From Bathymodiolus brooksi (lineage: Eukaryota > Mollusca > Bivalvia > Mytilida > Modiolidae), in NCBI GenBank assembly GCA_963680875.1, contig OY804589.1, forward strand, positions 28,870,962 to 28,934,961: 64,000 nucleotides of DNA, read 5' to 3'. Position numbers and translations under genes: made by a program. How positions within the stretch are numbered: position 1 is the first letter of the stretch; each line of letters begins with the position of its first letter. Under the pieces are notes generated by a model that saw nothing but the letters and a program-made list of their open reading frames with translations, was not told the DNA's origin and did no database searches. Below, piece by piece: positions 25,771 through 39,496 of this stretch.

Positions 25771-26044
25771 AGTTAACCCATGTTTTGTTTGAGAGTTGAC
25801 CCATGTTTTGTTTGAGAGTTGAATCATATTTTGTTAGAGTGTTGATTCATGTTTTGTTTGAGAGTTAACTCAAGTTTTGTTAGGGAGTTAACTCATGTTT
25901 TGTTTGTGAGTTGACTCATGATTTGTTTGAGTGTTGACTCATGTTTTGTTTGAGTGTTGACCCATGTTTTGTTAGAGAGTAGACCCATGTTTTGCTTGAG
26001 AGTTGACTCATGTTTTGTTAGAGAGTTGACCCATGTTTTGTTAG

Positions 26045-28161
26045 AGAGTTGACCCATGTTTTGTTTGAGAGTTGACTCATGTTTTGTTAGAGAGTTGACC
26101 CATGTTTTGTTAGAGAGTTTACCCATGTTTTGTTAGAGAGTTGACCCATGTTTTGTTAGAGAATTGACTCATGTTTTGTTTGTGAGTTGACCCATGTTTT
26201 GTTTGAGTGTTGACCCATGTTTTGTTAGAGAGTAGACCCATGTTTTGCTTGAGAGTTGACTCATGTTTTGTTAGAGAGTTGACCCATGTTTTGTTAGAGA
26301 GTTGACTCATGACTTGTTTGAGTGTTGACTCATGTTTTGTTTGAGCGTTGACTCATGATTTGCTAGAGAGTAGACCCATGTTTTGTTTGAGAGTTGACCC
26401 ATGTTTTGTTAGAGAGTTGACCCATGTTTTGTTAGAGAGTTGACCCATGTTTTGTTTGAGAGTTAACTCATGTTTTGTTTGTGAGTTGACCCATATTTTG
26501 TTTGAGAGTTGACTCATGTTTTGTTAGAGAGTTGACTCATGTTTTGTTTGTGAGTTGAGCCATGTTTTGTTAGAGAGTTGACCCATGTTTTGTTAGAGAG
26601 TTGACTCATATTTTGTTTGAGTGTTGACTCATGTTTTGTTTGAGAGTTGACTCATGATTTGTTTGAGAGTTGACTCATGTTTTGTTAGAGAGTTGACTCA
26701 TGTTTTGTTAGAGAGTTGACTCATGATTTGTTTGAGTGTTGACTCATGTTTTGTTTGAGCGTTGACTCATGATTTGTTAGAGAGTAGACCCATGTTTTGT
26801 TTGAGAGTTGACCCATGTTTTGTTTGAGAGTTGACTCATGTTTTGTTTGTGAGTTGACCCATGTTTTGTTAGAGAGTTAACTCATGATTTGTTTGAGTGT
26901 TGACTCATGTTTTGTTTGAGAGTTGACACATGATTTGTTAGAGAGTAGACCCATGTTTTGTTTGAGAGTTGACCCATGTTTTGTTAGAGAGTTGACTCAT
27001 GTTTTGTTTGTGAGTTGACCCATGTTTTGCTTTAGAGTTGACCGATGTTTTGTTAGAGAGTTGACTCATGTTTTGTTTGTGAGTTGACCCATGTTTTGTT
27101 TGAGAGTTGACCCATGTTTTGTTAGAGAGTTGACCCATGTTTTGTTTGTGAGTTGACCCATGTTTTGTTAGAGAGTTGACCCATGTTTTGTTAGAGAGTT
27201 GACTCATGTTTTGTTTGAGAGTTGACTCATGTTTTGTTTGAGAGTTGACTCATGTTTTGTTTGAGAGTTGACCCATGTTTTGTTTGAGAGTTGACTCATG
27301 TTTTGTTTGTGAGTTGACCCATGTTTTGTTAGAGAGTTGACCCATGTTTTGTTAGAGAGTTGACCCATGTTTTGTTTTGAGAGTTGACTCATGTTTTGTT
27401 AGAGAGTTGACTCATGTTTTGTTTGTGAGTTGACCCATGTTTTGTTAGAGAGTTGACCCATGTTTTGTTAGAGAGTTTACTCATGTTTTGTTTGAGTGTT
27501 GACTCATGTTTTGTTTGTGAGTTAACTCATGATTTGTTTGAGAGTTGACTCATGTTTTGTTTGAGAGTTGACCCATGTTTTGTTTGAGAGTTGACTCATG
27601 TTTTGTTTGAGAGTTGACCCATGTTTTGCTTGAGAGTTGACTCATGTTTTGTTTGTGAGTTGACCCATGTTTTGTTTGAGAGTTGACTCATGTTTTGTTT
27701 GTGAGTTGACCCATGTTTTGTTAGAGAGTTGACCCATGTTTTGTTAGAGAGTTGACCCATGTTTTGTTTGAGAGTTGACTCATGTTTTGTTTGTGAGTTG
27801 ACCCATGTTTTGTTAGAGAGTTGACCCATGTTTTGTTAGAGAGTTGACCCATGTTTTGTTTGTGAGTTGACCCATATTTTGTAAGAGAGTTGACCCATGT
27901 TTTGTAAGAGAGTTGACCCGTGTTTTGTTTGTGAGTTGACTCATGATTTGTTTGAGTGTTGACTCATGTTTTGTTTGAGTGTTGACCCATATTTTGTTAG
28001 AGAGTAGACCCATGTTTTGCTTGAGAGTTGACTCATGTTTTGTTAGAGAGTTGACCCATGTTTTGTTAGAGAGTTGACCAATGTTTTGTTTGAGAGTTGA
28101 CTCATGTTTTGTTAGAGAGTTGACCCATGTTTTGTTAGAGAGTTGACTCATGTTTTGTTAG
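26045..28161. repeat. 2.1-kb higher-order unit T1 (2,117 bp)
   Basis: 92 monomers plus 1 bp; the extra base is the TTTTGTTTTGAG 24-mer near 27,373. GTTGAGCC at 26,554 and the TGAGTTAACTCA palindrome at 27,518-27,529 recur 2,117 bp later. A private GACTTG (for GATTTG) sits near 26,311. Confidence 0.85.
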
Positions 28162-30278
28162 AGAGTTGACCCATGTTTTGTTTGAGAGTTGACTCATGTT
28201 TTGTTAGAGAGTTGACCCATCTTTTGTTAGAGAGTTTACCCATGTTTTGTTAGAGAGTTGACCCATGTTTTGTTAGAGAATTGACTCATGTTTTGTTTGT
28301 GAGTTGACCCATGTTTTGTTTGAGTGTTGACCCATGTTTTGTTAGAGAGTAGACCCATGTTTTGCTTGAGAGTTGACTCATGTTTTGTTAGAGAGTTGAC
28401 CCATGTTTTGTTAGAGAGTTGACTCATGATTTGTTTGAGTGTTGACTCATGTTTTGTTTGAGCGTTGACTCATGATTTGCTAGAGAGTAGACCCATGTTT
28501 TGTTTGAGAGTTGACCCATGTTTTGTTAGAGAGTTGACCCATGTTTTGTTAGAGAGTTGACCCATGTTTTGTTTGAGAGTTAACTCATGTTTTGTTTGTG
28601 AGTTGACCCATATTTTGTTTGAGAGTTGACTCATGTTTTGTTAGAGAGTTGACTCATGTTTTGTTTGTGAGTTGAGCCATGTTTTGTTAGAGAGTTGACC
28701 CATGTTTTGTTAGAGAGTTGACTCATATTTTGTTTGAGTGTTGACTCATGTTTTGTTTGAGAGTTGACTCATGATTTGTTTGAGAGTTGACTCATGTTTT
28801 GTTAGAGAGTTGACTCATGTTTTGTTAGAGAGTTGACTCATGATTTGTTTGAGTGTTGACTCATGTTTTGTTTGAGCGTTGACTCATGATTTGTTAGAGA
28901 GTAGACCCATGTTTTGTTTGAGAGTTGACCCATGTTTTGTTTGAGAGTTGACTCATGTTTTGTTAGGGAGTTGACCCATGTTTTGTTAGAGAGTTAACTC
29001 ATGATTTGTTTGAGTGTTGACTCATGTTTTGTTTGAGAGTTGACTCATGATTTGTTAGAGAGTAGACCCATGTTTTGTTTGAGAGTTGACCCATGTTTTG
29101 TTAGAGAGTTGACTCATGTTTTGTTTGTAAGTTGACCCATGTTTTGTTTTAGAGTTGACCGATGTTTTGTTAGAGAGTTGACTCATGTTTTGTTTGTGAG
29201 TTGACCCATGTTTTGTTTGAGAGTTGACCCATGTTTTGTTAGAGAGTTGACCCATGTTTTGTTTGTGAGTTGACCCATGTTTTGTTAGAGAGTTTACCCA
29301 TGTTTTGTTAGAGAGCTGACTCATGTTTTGTTTGAGAGTTGACTCATGTTTTGTTTGAGAGTTGACTCATGTTTTGTTTGAGAGTTGACCCATGTTTTGT
29401 TTGAGAGTTGACTCATGTTTTGTTTGTGAGTTGACCCATGTTTTGTTAGAGAGTTGACCCATGTTTTGTTAGAGAGTTGACCCATGTTTTGTTTTGAGAG
29501 TTGACTCATGTTTTGTTAGAGAGTTGACTCATGTTTTGTTTGTGAGTTGACCCATGTTTTGTTAGAGAGTTGACCCATGTTTTGTTAGAGAGTTTACTCA
29601 TGTTTTGTTTGAGTGTTGACTCATGTTTTGTTTGTGAGTTAACTCATGATTTGTTTGAGAGTTGACTCATGTTTTGTTTGAGAGTTGACCCATGTTTTGT
29701 TTGAGAGTTGACTCATGTTTTGTTTGAGAGTTGACCCATGTTTTGCTTGAGAGTTGACTCATGTTTTGTTTGTGAGTTGACCCATGTTTTGTTTGAGAGT
29801 TGACTCATGTTTTGTTTGTGAGTTGACCCATGTTTTGTTAGAGAGTTGACCCATGTTTTGTTAGAGAGTTGACCCATGTTTTGTTTGAGAGTTGACTCAT
29901 GTTTTGTTTGTGAGTTGACCCATGTTTTGTTAGAGAGTTGACCCATGTTTTGTTAGAGAGTTGACCCATGTTTTGTTTGTGAGTTGACCCATATTTTGTA
30001 AGAGAGTTGACCCATGTTTTGTAAGAGAGTTGACCCGTGTTTTGTTTGTGAGTTGACTCATGATTTGTTTGAGTGTTGACTCATGTTTTGTTTGAGTGTT
30101 GACCCATATTTTGTTAGAGAGTAGACCCATGTTTTGCTTGAGAGTTGACTCATGTTTTGTTAGAGAGTTGACCCATGTTTTGTTAGAGAGTTGACCCATG
30201 TTTTGTTTGAGAGTTGACTCATGTTTTGTTAGAGAGTTGACCCATGTTTTGTTAGAGAGTTGACTCATGTTTTGTTAG
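28162..30278. repeat. 2.1-kb higher-order unit T2 (2,117 bp)
   Basis: Tandem partner of T1 with GTTGAGCC at 28,671 and the palindrome at 29,635-29,646. Private changes include CCCATCTTTTG near 28,218, GTAAGTTGACC near 29,128 and AGTTTACCC near 29,292. Confidence 0.85.
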
Positions 30279-33200
30279 AGAGTTGACCCATGTTTTGTTA
30301 GAGAGTTGACTCATGTTTTGTTTGTGAGTTGACCCATGTTTTGTTTGAGAGTAGACCCATGTTTTGTTAGAGAGTAGACCCATGTTTTGCTTGAGAGTTG
30401 ACTCATGATTTGTCTGAGAGTTGACCCATGTTTTGTTAGAGAGTTGACTCATGATTTGTTTGAGTGTTGACTCATGTTTTGTTTGAGCGTTGAATCATGT
30501 TTTGTTTGTGAGTTGACCCATGTTTTGTTTGAGAGTTGACTCATGTTTTGTTAGAGAGTTGACCCATGTTTTGTTTGAGAGTTGACTCATGTTTTGTTTG
30601 AGAGTTGACCCATGTTTTGTTTGTGAGTTGACCCATGTTTTGTTAGAGAGTTGACCCATGTTTTGTTAGAGAGTTGACCCATGTTTTGTTTGAGAGTTGA
30701 CCCATGTTTTGTTTGTGAGTTGACCCATGTTTTGTTAGGGAGTTGACCCATGTTTTGTTAGAGAGTTGACCCATGTTTTGCTTGTGAGTTGACCCATGTT
30801 TTGTTAGAGAATTGACCCATGTTTTGTTAGAGAGTTGACCCATGTTTTGTTTGAGAGTTGACTCATGTTTTGTTTGTAAGTTGACCCATGTTTTGTTTGT
30901 GAGTTGACCCATGTTTTGTTTGAAAGTTGACCCATGTTTTGTTAGAGAGTTGACTCATGTTTTGTTTGAAAATTGACCCATGTTTTGTTAGAGAGTTGAC
31001 TCATGTTTTGTTAGAGAGTTGACCCATGTTTTGTTAGAGAGTTGACTCATGATTTGTTTGAGTGTTGACTCATGTTTTGTTTGAGCGTTGACTCATGATT
31101 TGTTAGAGAGTAGACCCATGTTTTGTTTGAGAGTTGACCTATGTTTTGTTTGAGAGTTGACTCATGTTTTGTTAGAGAGTTGACCCATGTTTTGTTAGAG
31201 ACTTGACCCATGTTTTGTTAGAGAGTTGACCCATGTCTTGTTTGAGAGTTGATTCATGTTTTGTTTGAGAGTTAACTCATGTTTTGTTAGGGAGTTAACT
31301 CATGTTTTGTTTGTGAGTTGACTCATGATTTGTTTGAGTGTTGACTCATGTTTTGTTTGAGTGTTGACCCATGTTTTGTTAGAGAGTAGACCCATGTTTT
31401 GCTTGAGAGTTGACTCATGTTTTGTTAGAGAGTTGACCCATGTTTTGTTAGAGAGTTGACCCATGTTTTGTTTGAGAGTTGACTCATGTTTTGTTAGAGA
31501 GTTGACCCATGTTTTGTTAGAGAGTTTACCCATGTTTTGTTAGAGAGTTGACCCATGTTTTGTTAGAGAGTTGACTCATGTTTTGTTTGTGAGTTGACCC
31601 ATGTTTTGTTTGAGTGTTGACCCATGTTTTGTTAGAGAGTAGACCCATGTTTTGCTTGAGAGTTGACTCATGATTTGTTTGAGTGTTGACTCATGTTTTG
31701 TTTGAGCGTTGACTCATGATTTGCTAGAGAGTAGACCCATGTTTTGTTTGAGAGTTGACCCATGTTTTGTTAGAGAGTTGACCCATGTTTTGTTAAAGAG
31801 TTGACCCATGTTTTGTTTGAGAGTTAACTCATGTTTTGTTTGTGAGTTGACCCATATTTTGTTTGAGAGTTGACTCATGTTTTGTTAGAGAGTTGACTCA
31901 TGTTTTGTTTGTGAGTTGAGCCATGTTTTGTTAGAGAGTTGACCCATGTTTTGTTAGAGAGTTGACTCATATTTTGTTTGAGTGTTGACTCATGTTTTGT
32001 TTGAGAGTTGACTCATGATTTGTTTGAGAGTTGACTCATGTTTTGTTTGAGAGTTGACTCATATTTTGTTAGAGTGTTGATTCATGTTTTGTTTGAGAGT
32101 TAACTCATGATTTGTTAGCTAGTTGACTCATGTTTTGTTTGAGTGTTGACCCATGTTTTGTTTGAGAGTTGACTCATGTTTTGTTTGAGAGTTGACTCAT
32201 GTTTTGTTAGAGAGTTGACCCATGCTTTGTTAGAGAGTTGACCCATGTTTTGTTTGAGAGATGACTCATGTTTTGTTTGTGAGTTGACCCATGTTTTGTT
32301 TGAGAGTTGACCCATGTTTTGTTAAAGAGTTGACTCATGTTTTGTTTGTGAGTTGACCCATGTTTTTTTTAGAGAGTTGACCCATGTTTTGTTAGAGAGT
32401 TGACTCATGTTTTGTTTGAGAGTTGACCCTTGTTTTGTTTGAGAGTTGACTCATGTTTTGTTTGAAAATTGACCCATGTTTTGTTAGAGAGTTGACTCAT
32501 GTTTTGTTTGTGAGTTGACCCATGTTTTGTTTGAGAGTTAACTCATGTTTTGTTAGAGAGTTGACTCATGTTTTGTTTGTGAGTTGACACATGTTTTGTT
32601 TGAGAGTTGACTCATGCTTTGTTTGTGAGTTGACCCATGCTTTGTTAGAGAGTAGACCCATGTTTTGTTAGAGAGTTGACTCATGTTTTGTTGTGAGTTG
32701 ACCCATGTTTTGTTTGAGAGTTGACTCATGTTTTGTTAGAGAGTTGACTCATGTTTTGTTACAGAGTTGACCCATGTTTTGTTAGAGAGTTGACTCATGT
32801 TTTGTTTGTGAGTTGACCCATGTTTTGTTAGAGAGTTGACCCATGTTTTGTTTGAGAATTGACTCATGTTTTGTTTGTGAGTTGACCCATGTTTTGTTTG
32901 AGAGTTGACTCATGTTTTGTTTGTGAGTTGACCCATGTTTTTTTAGAGAGTTGACCCATGTTTTGTTAGAGAGTTGACCCATGTTTTGTGTGAGAGTTGA
33001 CTCATGTTTTGTTTGTGAGTTGACCCATGTTTTGTTAGAAAGTTGACTCATGTTTTGTTAGAGAGTTGACCCATGTTTTGTTTGAGAGTTGACTCATGTT
33101 TTGTTAGAGTTGACCCATGTTTTGTTAGAGAGTTGACTCATGTTTTGTTAGAGAGTTGACCCATGTTTTGTTAGAGAGTTGACTCATGTTTTGTTTGTGA

Positions 33201-35429
33201 GATGACCCATGTTTTGTTTGAGTGTTGACTCATGTTTTGTTAGAGAGTAGACCCATGTTTTGCTTGAGAGTTGAATCATGTTTTGTTAGAGAGTTGACCC
33301 ATGTTTTGTTAGAGAGTTGACTCATGATTTGTTTGAGCGTTGACTCATGATTTGTTAGAGAGTAGACCCATGTTTTGTTTGAGAGTTGACCCATGTTTTG
33401 TTTGAAAGTTGACTCATGTTTTGTTAGAGAGTTGACCCATGTTTTGTTAGAGAGTTAACTCATGATTTGTTTGAGTGTTGACTCATGTTTTGTTTGAGTG
33501 TTGACTCATGATTTGTTAGAGAGTAGACCCATGTTTTGTTTGAGAGTTGACCGATGTTTTGTTAGAGAGTTGACTCATGTTTTGTTTGTGAGTTGACCCA
33601 TGTTTTGTTTTAGAGTTGACCCATGTTTTGTTAGAGAGTTGACTCATGTTTTGTTTGTGAGTTGACCCATGTTTTGTTAGAGAGTTGACCCATGTTTTGT
33701 TAGAGAGCTGACTCATGTTTTGTTTGAGAGTTGACCCATGTTTGTTTGAGAATTGACCCATGTTTTGTTTGAAAATTGATCCATGTTTTGTTAGAGAGTT
33801 GTCTCATGTTTTGTTTGTGAGTTGACCCATGTTTTGTTTGAAAGTTGACCCATGTTTTGTTAGAGATTTTACCCATGTTTTGTTAGAGAGTTGACTCATG
33901 TTTTGTTTGTGAGTTGACCCATGTTTTGTTTGAGAGTTGACCCATGTTTTGTTAGAGAGTTGACTCATGTTTTGTTTGTGAGTTGACTCATGTTTTGTTA
34001 GAGAGTTGACCCATGTTTTGTTAGAGTTGACTCATGTTTTGTTTGAGAGTTGACCCATGTTTTGTTTGAGAGTTGACTCATGTTTTGTTTGAAAATTGTT
34101 CCATGTTTTGTTAGAGAGTTGACTCATGTTTTGTTTGTGAGTTGACTCATGTTTTGTTTGAAAGTTGACCCATGTTTTGTTAGAGAGTTGACCCATGTTT
34201 TGTTTGAAAATTGACCCATGTTTTGCTAGAGAGTTGACTCATGTTTTGTTTGTGAGTTGACCCATGTTTTGTTTGAGAGTTGACTCATGTTTTGTTTGTG
34301 AGTTGACCCATGTTTTGTTAGAGAGTTGACCCATGTTTTGTTAGAGAGTTGACTCATGTTTTGTTTGAGTGTTGACTCATGTTTTGTTTGAGAGTTGACT
34401 CATGATTTGTTTGAGAGTTGACTCATGTTTTGTTTGAGAGTTGAATCATATTTTGTTAGAGTATTGATTCATGTTTTGTTTGAGAGTTAACTCATGTTTT
34501 GTTAGGGAGTTGACTCATGTTTTGTTTGAGTGTTGACCCATGTTTTGTTTGAGAGTTGACTCATGTTTTGTTTGAGAGTTGACTCATGTTTTGTTAGAGA
34601 GTTGACCCATGTTTTGTTAGAGAGTTGACCCATGTTTTGTTTGAGAGTTGACTCATGTTTTGTTTGTGAGTTGACCCATATTTTGTTTGAGAGTTGACTC
34701 ATGTTTTGTTAGAGAGTTGACTCATGTTTTGTTTTTGAGTTGACCCATGTTTTGTTAGAGAGTTGACCCATGATTTGTTAGAGAGTTGACTCATGTTTTG
34801 TTTGAGTGTTGACTCATGTTTTGTTTGAGAGTTGAATCATGATTTGTTTGAGAGTTGACTCATGTTTTGTTTGAGAGTTGACTCATATTTTGTTAGAGTG
34901 TTGATTCATGCTTTGTTTGAGAGTTAACTCATGTTTTGTTAGAGAGTTGACTCATGATTTGTTTGAGAGTTGACTCATGTTTTGTTTGAGAGTTGACCCA
35001 TGTTTTGTTTGAGAGTTGACTCATGTTTTGTTTGAGAGTTGACCCATGTTTTGCTTGAGAGTTGACTCATGTTTTGTTTGTGAGTTGACCCATGTTTTGT
35101 TTGAGAGTTGACTCATGTTTTGTTTGTGAGTTGACCCATGTTTTGTTAGAGAGTTGACCCATGTTTTGTTAGAGAGTTGACCCATGTTTTGTTTGAGAGT
35201 TGACTCATGTTTTGTTTGTGAGTTGACCCATGTTTTGTTAGAGAGTTGACCCATGTTTTGTTAGAGAGTTGACCCATGTTTTGTTTGTGAGTTGACCCAT
35301 ATTTTGTAAGAGAGTTGACCCATGTTTTGTAAGAGAGTTGACCCGTGTTTTGTTTGTGAGTTGACTCATGATTTGTTTGAGTGTTGACTCATGTTTTGTT
35401 TGAGTGTTGACCCATATTTTGTTAGAGAG
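30279..35429. repeat. Block B1, family II to family III transition
   Basis: Its first part carries GATTTGTCTGAG, GACCTATG and ATGTCTTG (about 31,235). From about 32,114 (GTTAGCTAG) family-III markers begin: T8 run near 32,352, CATGCTTTG, the GTTGTGAG 21-mer (about 32,692), GTTACAGAG, AGATTTTACCC and TTGTTCCATG. The block matches 39,497-43,87x at offsets 9,218, 9,264 and 9,195. The steps are a two-monomer loss here near 31,665 and a three-monomer loss in the later copy. Confidence 0.75.
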
Positions 35430-37541
35430 TAGACCCATGTTTTGCTTGAGAGTTGACTCATGTTTTGTTAGAGAGTTGACCCATGTTTTGTTAGAGAGTT
35501 TACCCATGTTTTGTTAGAGAGTTGACCCATGTTTTGTTAGAGAATTGACTCATGTTTTGTTTGTGAGTTGACCCATGTTTTGTTTGAGTGTTGACCCATG
35601 TTTTGTTAGAGAGTAGACCCATGTTTTGCTTGAGAGTTGACTCATGTTTTGTTAGAGAGTTGACCCATGTTTTGTTAGAGAGTTGACTCATGATTTGTTT
35701 GAGTGTTGACTCATGTTTTGTTTGAGCGTTGACTCATGATTTGCTAGAGAGTAGACCCATGTTTTGTTTGAGAGTTGACCCATGTTTTGTTAGAGAGTTG
35801 ACCCATGTTTTGTTAGAGAGTTGACCCATGTTTTGTTTGAGAGTTAACTCATGTTTTGTTTGTGAGTTGACCCATATTTTGTTTGAGAGTTGACTCATGT
35901 TTTGTTAGAGAGTTGACTCATGTTTTGTTTGTGAGTTGAGCCATGTTTTGTTAGAGAGTTGACCCATGTTTTGTTAGAGAGTTGACTCATATTTTGTTTG
36001 AGTGTTGACTCATGTTTTGTTTGAGAGTTGACTCATGATTTGTTTGAGAGTTGACTCATGTTTTGTTAGAGAGTTGACTCATGTTTTGTTAGAGAGTTGA
36101 CTCATGATTTGTTTGAGTGTTGACCATGTTTTGTTTGAGCGTTGACTCATGATTTGTTAGAGAGTAGACCCATGTTTTGTTTGAGAGTTGACCCATGTTT
36201 TGTTTGAGAGTTGACTCATGTTTTGTTAGGGAGTTGACCCATGTTTTGTTAGAGAGTTAACTCATGATTTGTTTGAGTGTTGACTCATGTTTTGTTTGAG
36301 AGTTGACTCATGATTCGTTAGAGAGTAGACCCATGTTTTGTTTGAGAGTTGACCCATGTTTTGTTAGAGAGTTGACTCATGTTTTGTTTGTGAGTTGACC
36401 CATGTTTTGTTTTAGAGTTGACCGATGTTTTGTTAGAGAGTTGACTCATGTTTTGTTTGTGAGTTGACCCATGTTTTGTTTGAGAGTTGACCCATGTTTT
36501 GTTAGAGAGTTGACCCATGTTTTGTTTGTGAGTTGACCCATGTTTTGTTAGAGAGTTGACCCATGTTTTGTTAGAGAGCTGACTCATGTTTTGTTTGAGA
36601 GTTGACTCATGTTTTGTTTGAGAGTTGACTCATGTTTTGTTTGAGAGTTGACCCATGTTTTGTTTGAGAGTTGACTCATGTTTTGTTTGTGAGTTGACCC
36701 ATGTTTTGTTAGAGAGTTGACCCATGTTTTGTTAGAGAGTTGACCCATGTTTTGTTTTGAGAGTTGACTCATGTTTTGTTAGAGAGTTGACTCATGTTTT
36801 GTTTGTGAGTTGACCCATGTTTTGTTAGAGAGTTGACCCATGTTTTGTTAGAGAGTTTACTCATGTTTTGTTTGAGTGTTGACTCATGTTTTGTTTGTGA
36901 GTTAACTCATGATTTGTTTGAGAGTTGACTCATGTTTTGTTTGAGAGTTGACCCATGTTTTGTTTGAGAGTTGACTCATGTTTTGTTTGAGAGTTGACCC
37001 ATGTTTTGCTTGAGAGTTGACTCATGTTTTGTTTGTGAGTTGACCCATGTTTTGTTTGAGAGTTGACTCATGTTTTGTTTGTGAGTTGACCCATGTTTTG
37101 TTAGAGAGTTGACCCATGTTTTGTTAGAGAGTTGACCCATGTTTTGTTTGAGAGTTGACTCATGTTTTGTTTGTGAGTTGACCCATGTTTTGTTAGAGAG
37201 TTGACCCATGTTTTGTTAGAGAGTTGACCCATGTTTTGTTTGTGAGTTGACCCATATTTTGTAAGAGAGTTGACCCATGTTTTGTAAGAGAGTTGACCGG
37301 TGTTTTGTTTGTGAGTTGACTCATGATTTGTTTGAGTGTTGACTCATGTTTTGTTTGAGTGTTGACCCATATTTTGTTAGAGAGTAGACCCATGTTTTGC
37401 TTGAGAGTTGACTCATGTTTTGTTAGAGAGTTGACCCATGTTTTGTTAGAGAGTTGACCCATGTTTTGTTTGAGAGTTGACTCATGTTTTGTTAGAGAGT
37501 TGACCCATGTTTTGTTAGAGAGTTGACTCATGTTTTGTTAG
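35430..37541. repeat. 2.1-kb higher-order unit T3
   Basis: Matches T2 at offset 7,263-7,264. A single-base deletion (GTTGACCATG near 36,121) makes its left part one base out of register with T2 and T4. GTTGAGCC is at 35,935 and the palindrome at 36,898-36,909. Confidence 0.85.
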
Positions 37542-39496
37542 AGAGTTGACCCATGTTTTGTTTGAGAGTTGACTCATGTTTTGTTAGAGAGTTGACCCAT
37601 GTTTTGTTAGAGAGTTTACCCATGTTTTGTTAGAGAGTTGACCCATGTTTTGTTAGAGAATTGACTCATGTTTTGTTTGTGAGTTGACCCATGTTTTGTT
37701 TGAGTGTTGACCCATGTTTTGTTAGAGAGTAGACCCATGTTTTGCTTTAGAGTTGACTCATGTTTTGTTAGAGAGTTGACCCATGTTTTGTTAGAGAGTT
37801 GACTCATGATTTGTTTGAGTGTTGACTCATGTTTTGTTTGAGCGTTGACTCATGATTTGCTAGAGAGTAGACCCATGTTTTGTTTGAGAGTTGACCCATG
37901 TTTTGTTAGAGAGTTGACCCATGTTTTGTTAGAGAGTTGACCCATGTTTTGTTTGAGAGTTAACTCATGTTTTGTTTGTGAGTTGACCCATATTTTGTTT
38001 GAGAGTTGACTCATGTTTTGTTAGAGAGTTGACTCATGTTTTGTTTGTGAGTTGAGCCATGTTTTGTTAGAGAGTTGACCCATGTTTTGTTAGAGAGTTG
38101 ACTCATATTTTGTTTGAGTGTTGACTCATGTTTTGTTTGAGAGTTGACTCATGATTTGTTTGAGAGTTGACTCATGTTTTGTTAGAGAGTTGACTCATGT
38201 TTTGTTAGAGAGTTGACTCATGATTTGTTTGAGTGTTGACTCATGTTTTGTTTGAGCGTTGACTCATGATTTGTTAGAGAGTAGACCCATGTTTTGTTTG
38301 AGAGTTGACCCATGTTTTGTTTGAGAGTTGACTCATGTTTTGTTAGGGAGTTGACCCATGTTTTGTTAGAGAGTTAACTCATGATTTGTTTGAGTGTTGA
38401 CTCATGTTTTGTTTGAGAGTTGACTCATGATTTGTTAGAGAGTAGACCCATGTTTTGTTTGAGAGTTGACCCATGTTTTGTTAGAGAGTTGACTCATGTT
38501 TTGTTTGTGAGTTGACCCATGTTTTGTTTTAGAGTTGACCGATGCTTTGTTAGAGAGTTGACTCATGTTTTGTTTGTGAGTTGACCCATGTTTTGTTTGA
38601 GAGTTGACCCATGTTTTGTTAGAGAGTTGACCCATGTTTTGTTTGTGAGTTGACCCATGTTTTGTTAGAGAGTTGACCCATGTTTTGTTAGAGAGCTGAC
38701 TCATGTTTTGTTTGAGAGTTGACTCATGTTTTGTTTGAGAGTTGACTCATGTTTTGTTTGTGAGTTGACCCATGTTTTGTTAGAGAGTTGACCCATGTTT
38801 TGTTAGAGAGTTTACTCATGTTTTGTTTGAGTGTTGACTCATGTTTTGTTTGTGAGTTAACTCATGATTTGTTTGAGAGTTGACTCATGTTTTGTTTGAG
38901 AGTTGACCCATGTTTTGTTTGAGAGTTGACTCATGTTTTGTTTGAGAGTTGACCCATGTTTTGCTTGAGAGTTGACTCATGTTTTGTTTGTGAGTTGACC
39001 CATGTTTTGTTTGAGAGTTGACTCATGTTTTGTTTGTGAGTTGACCCATGTTTTGTTAGAGAGTTGACCCATGTTTTGTTAGAGAGTTGACCCATGTTTT
39101 GTTTGAGAGTTGACTCATGTTTTGTTTGTGAGATGACCCATGTTTTGTTAGAGAGTTGACCCATGTTTTGTTAGAGAGTTGACCCATGTTTTGTTTGTGA
39201 GTTGACCCATATTTTGTAAGAGAGTTGACCCATGTTTTGTAAGAGAGTTGACCCGTGTTTTGTTTGTGAGTTGACTCATGATTTGTTTGAGTGTTGACTC
39301 ATGTTTTGTTTGAGTGTTGACCCATATTTTGTTAGAGAGTAGACCCATGTTTTGCTTGAGAGTTGACTCATGTTTTGTTAGAGAGTTGACCCATGTTTTG
39401 TTAGAGAGTTGACCCATGTTTTGTTTGAGAGTTGACTCATGTTTTGTTAGAGAGTTGACCCATGTTTTGTTAGAGAGTTGACTCATGTTTTGTTAG
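37542..39496. repeat. 2.1-kb higher-order unit T4 (1,955 bp, internally deleted)
   Basis: Follows T3 at offset 2,117, then 1,955 after about 38,755. The missing 162 bp equals seven monomers plus 1, which fits loss of the 24-mer seen in T1-T3. GTTGAGCC is at 38,051 and the palindrome at 38,853-38,864. Confidence 0.85.

Larger units (their letters stand above)
20385..26044. repeat. Family-II block, divergent composite
   Basis: Distinct markers appear here: GTTGAGCC (21,585), GACCTATG, TTGAAAATTGACC, and the TTTTGTTTTGAG 24-mer (about 22,283). About 20,850-22,240 matches 25,790-27,207 at offsets 4,946 to 4,969. There is more private variation per kb here than in A or C, so this looks like an older part of the array. 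Confidence 0.7.
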
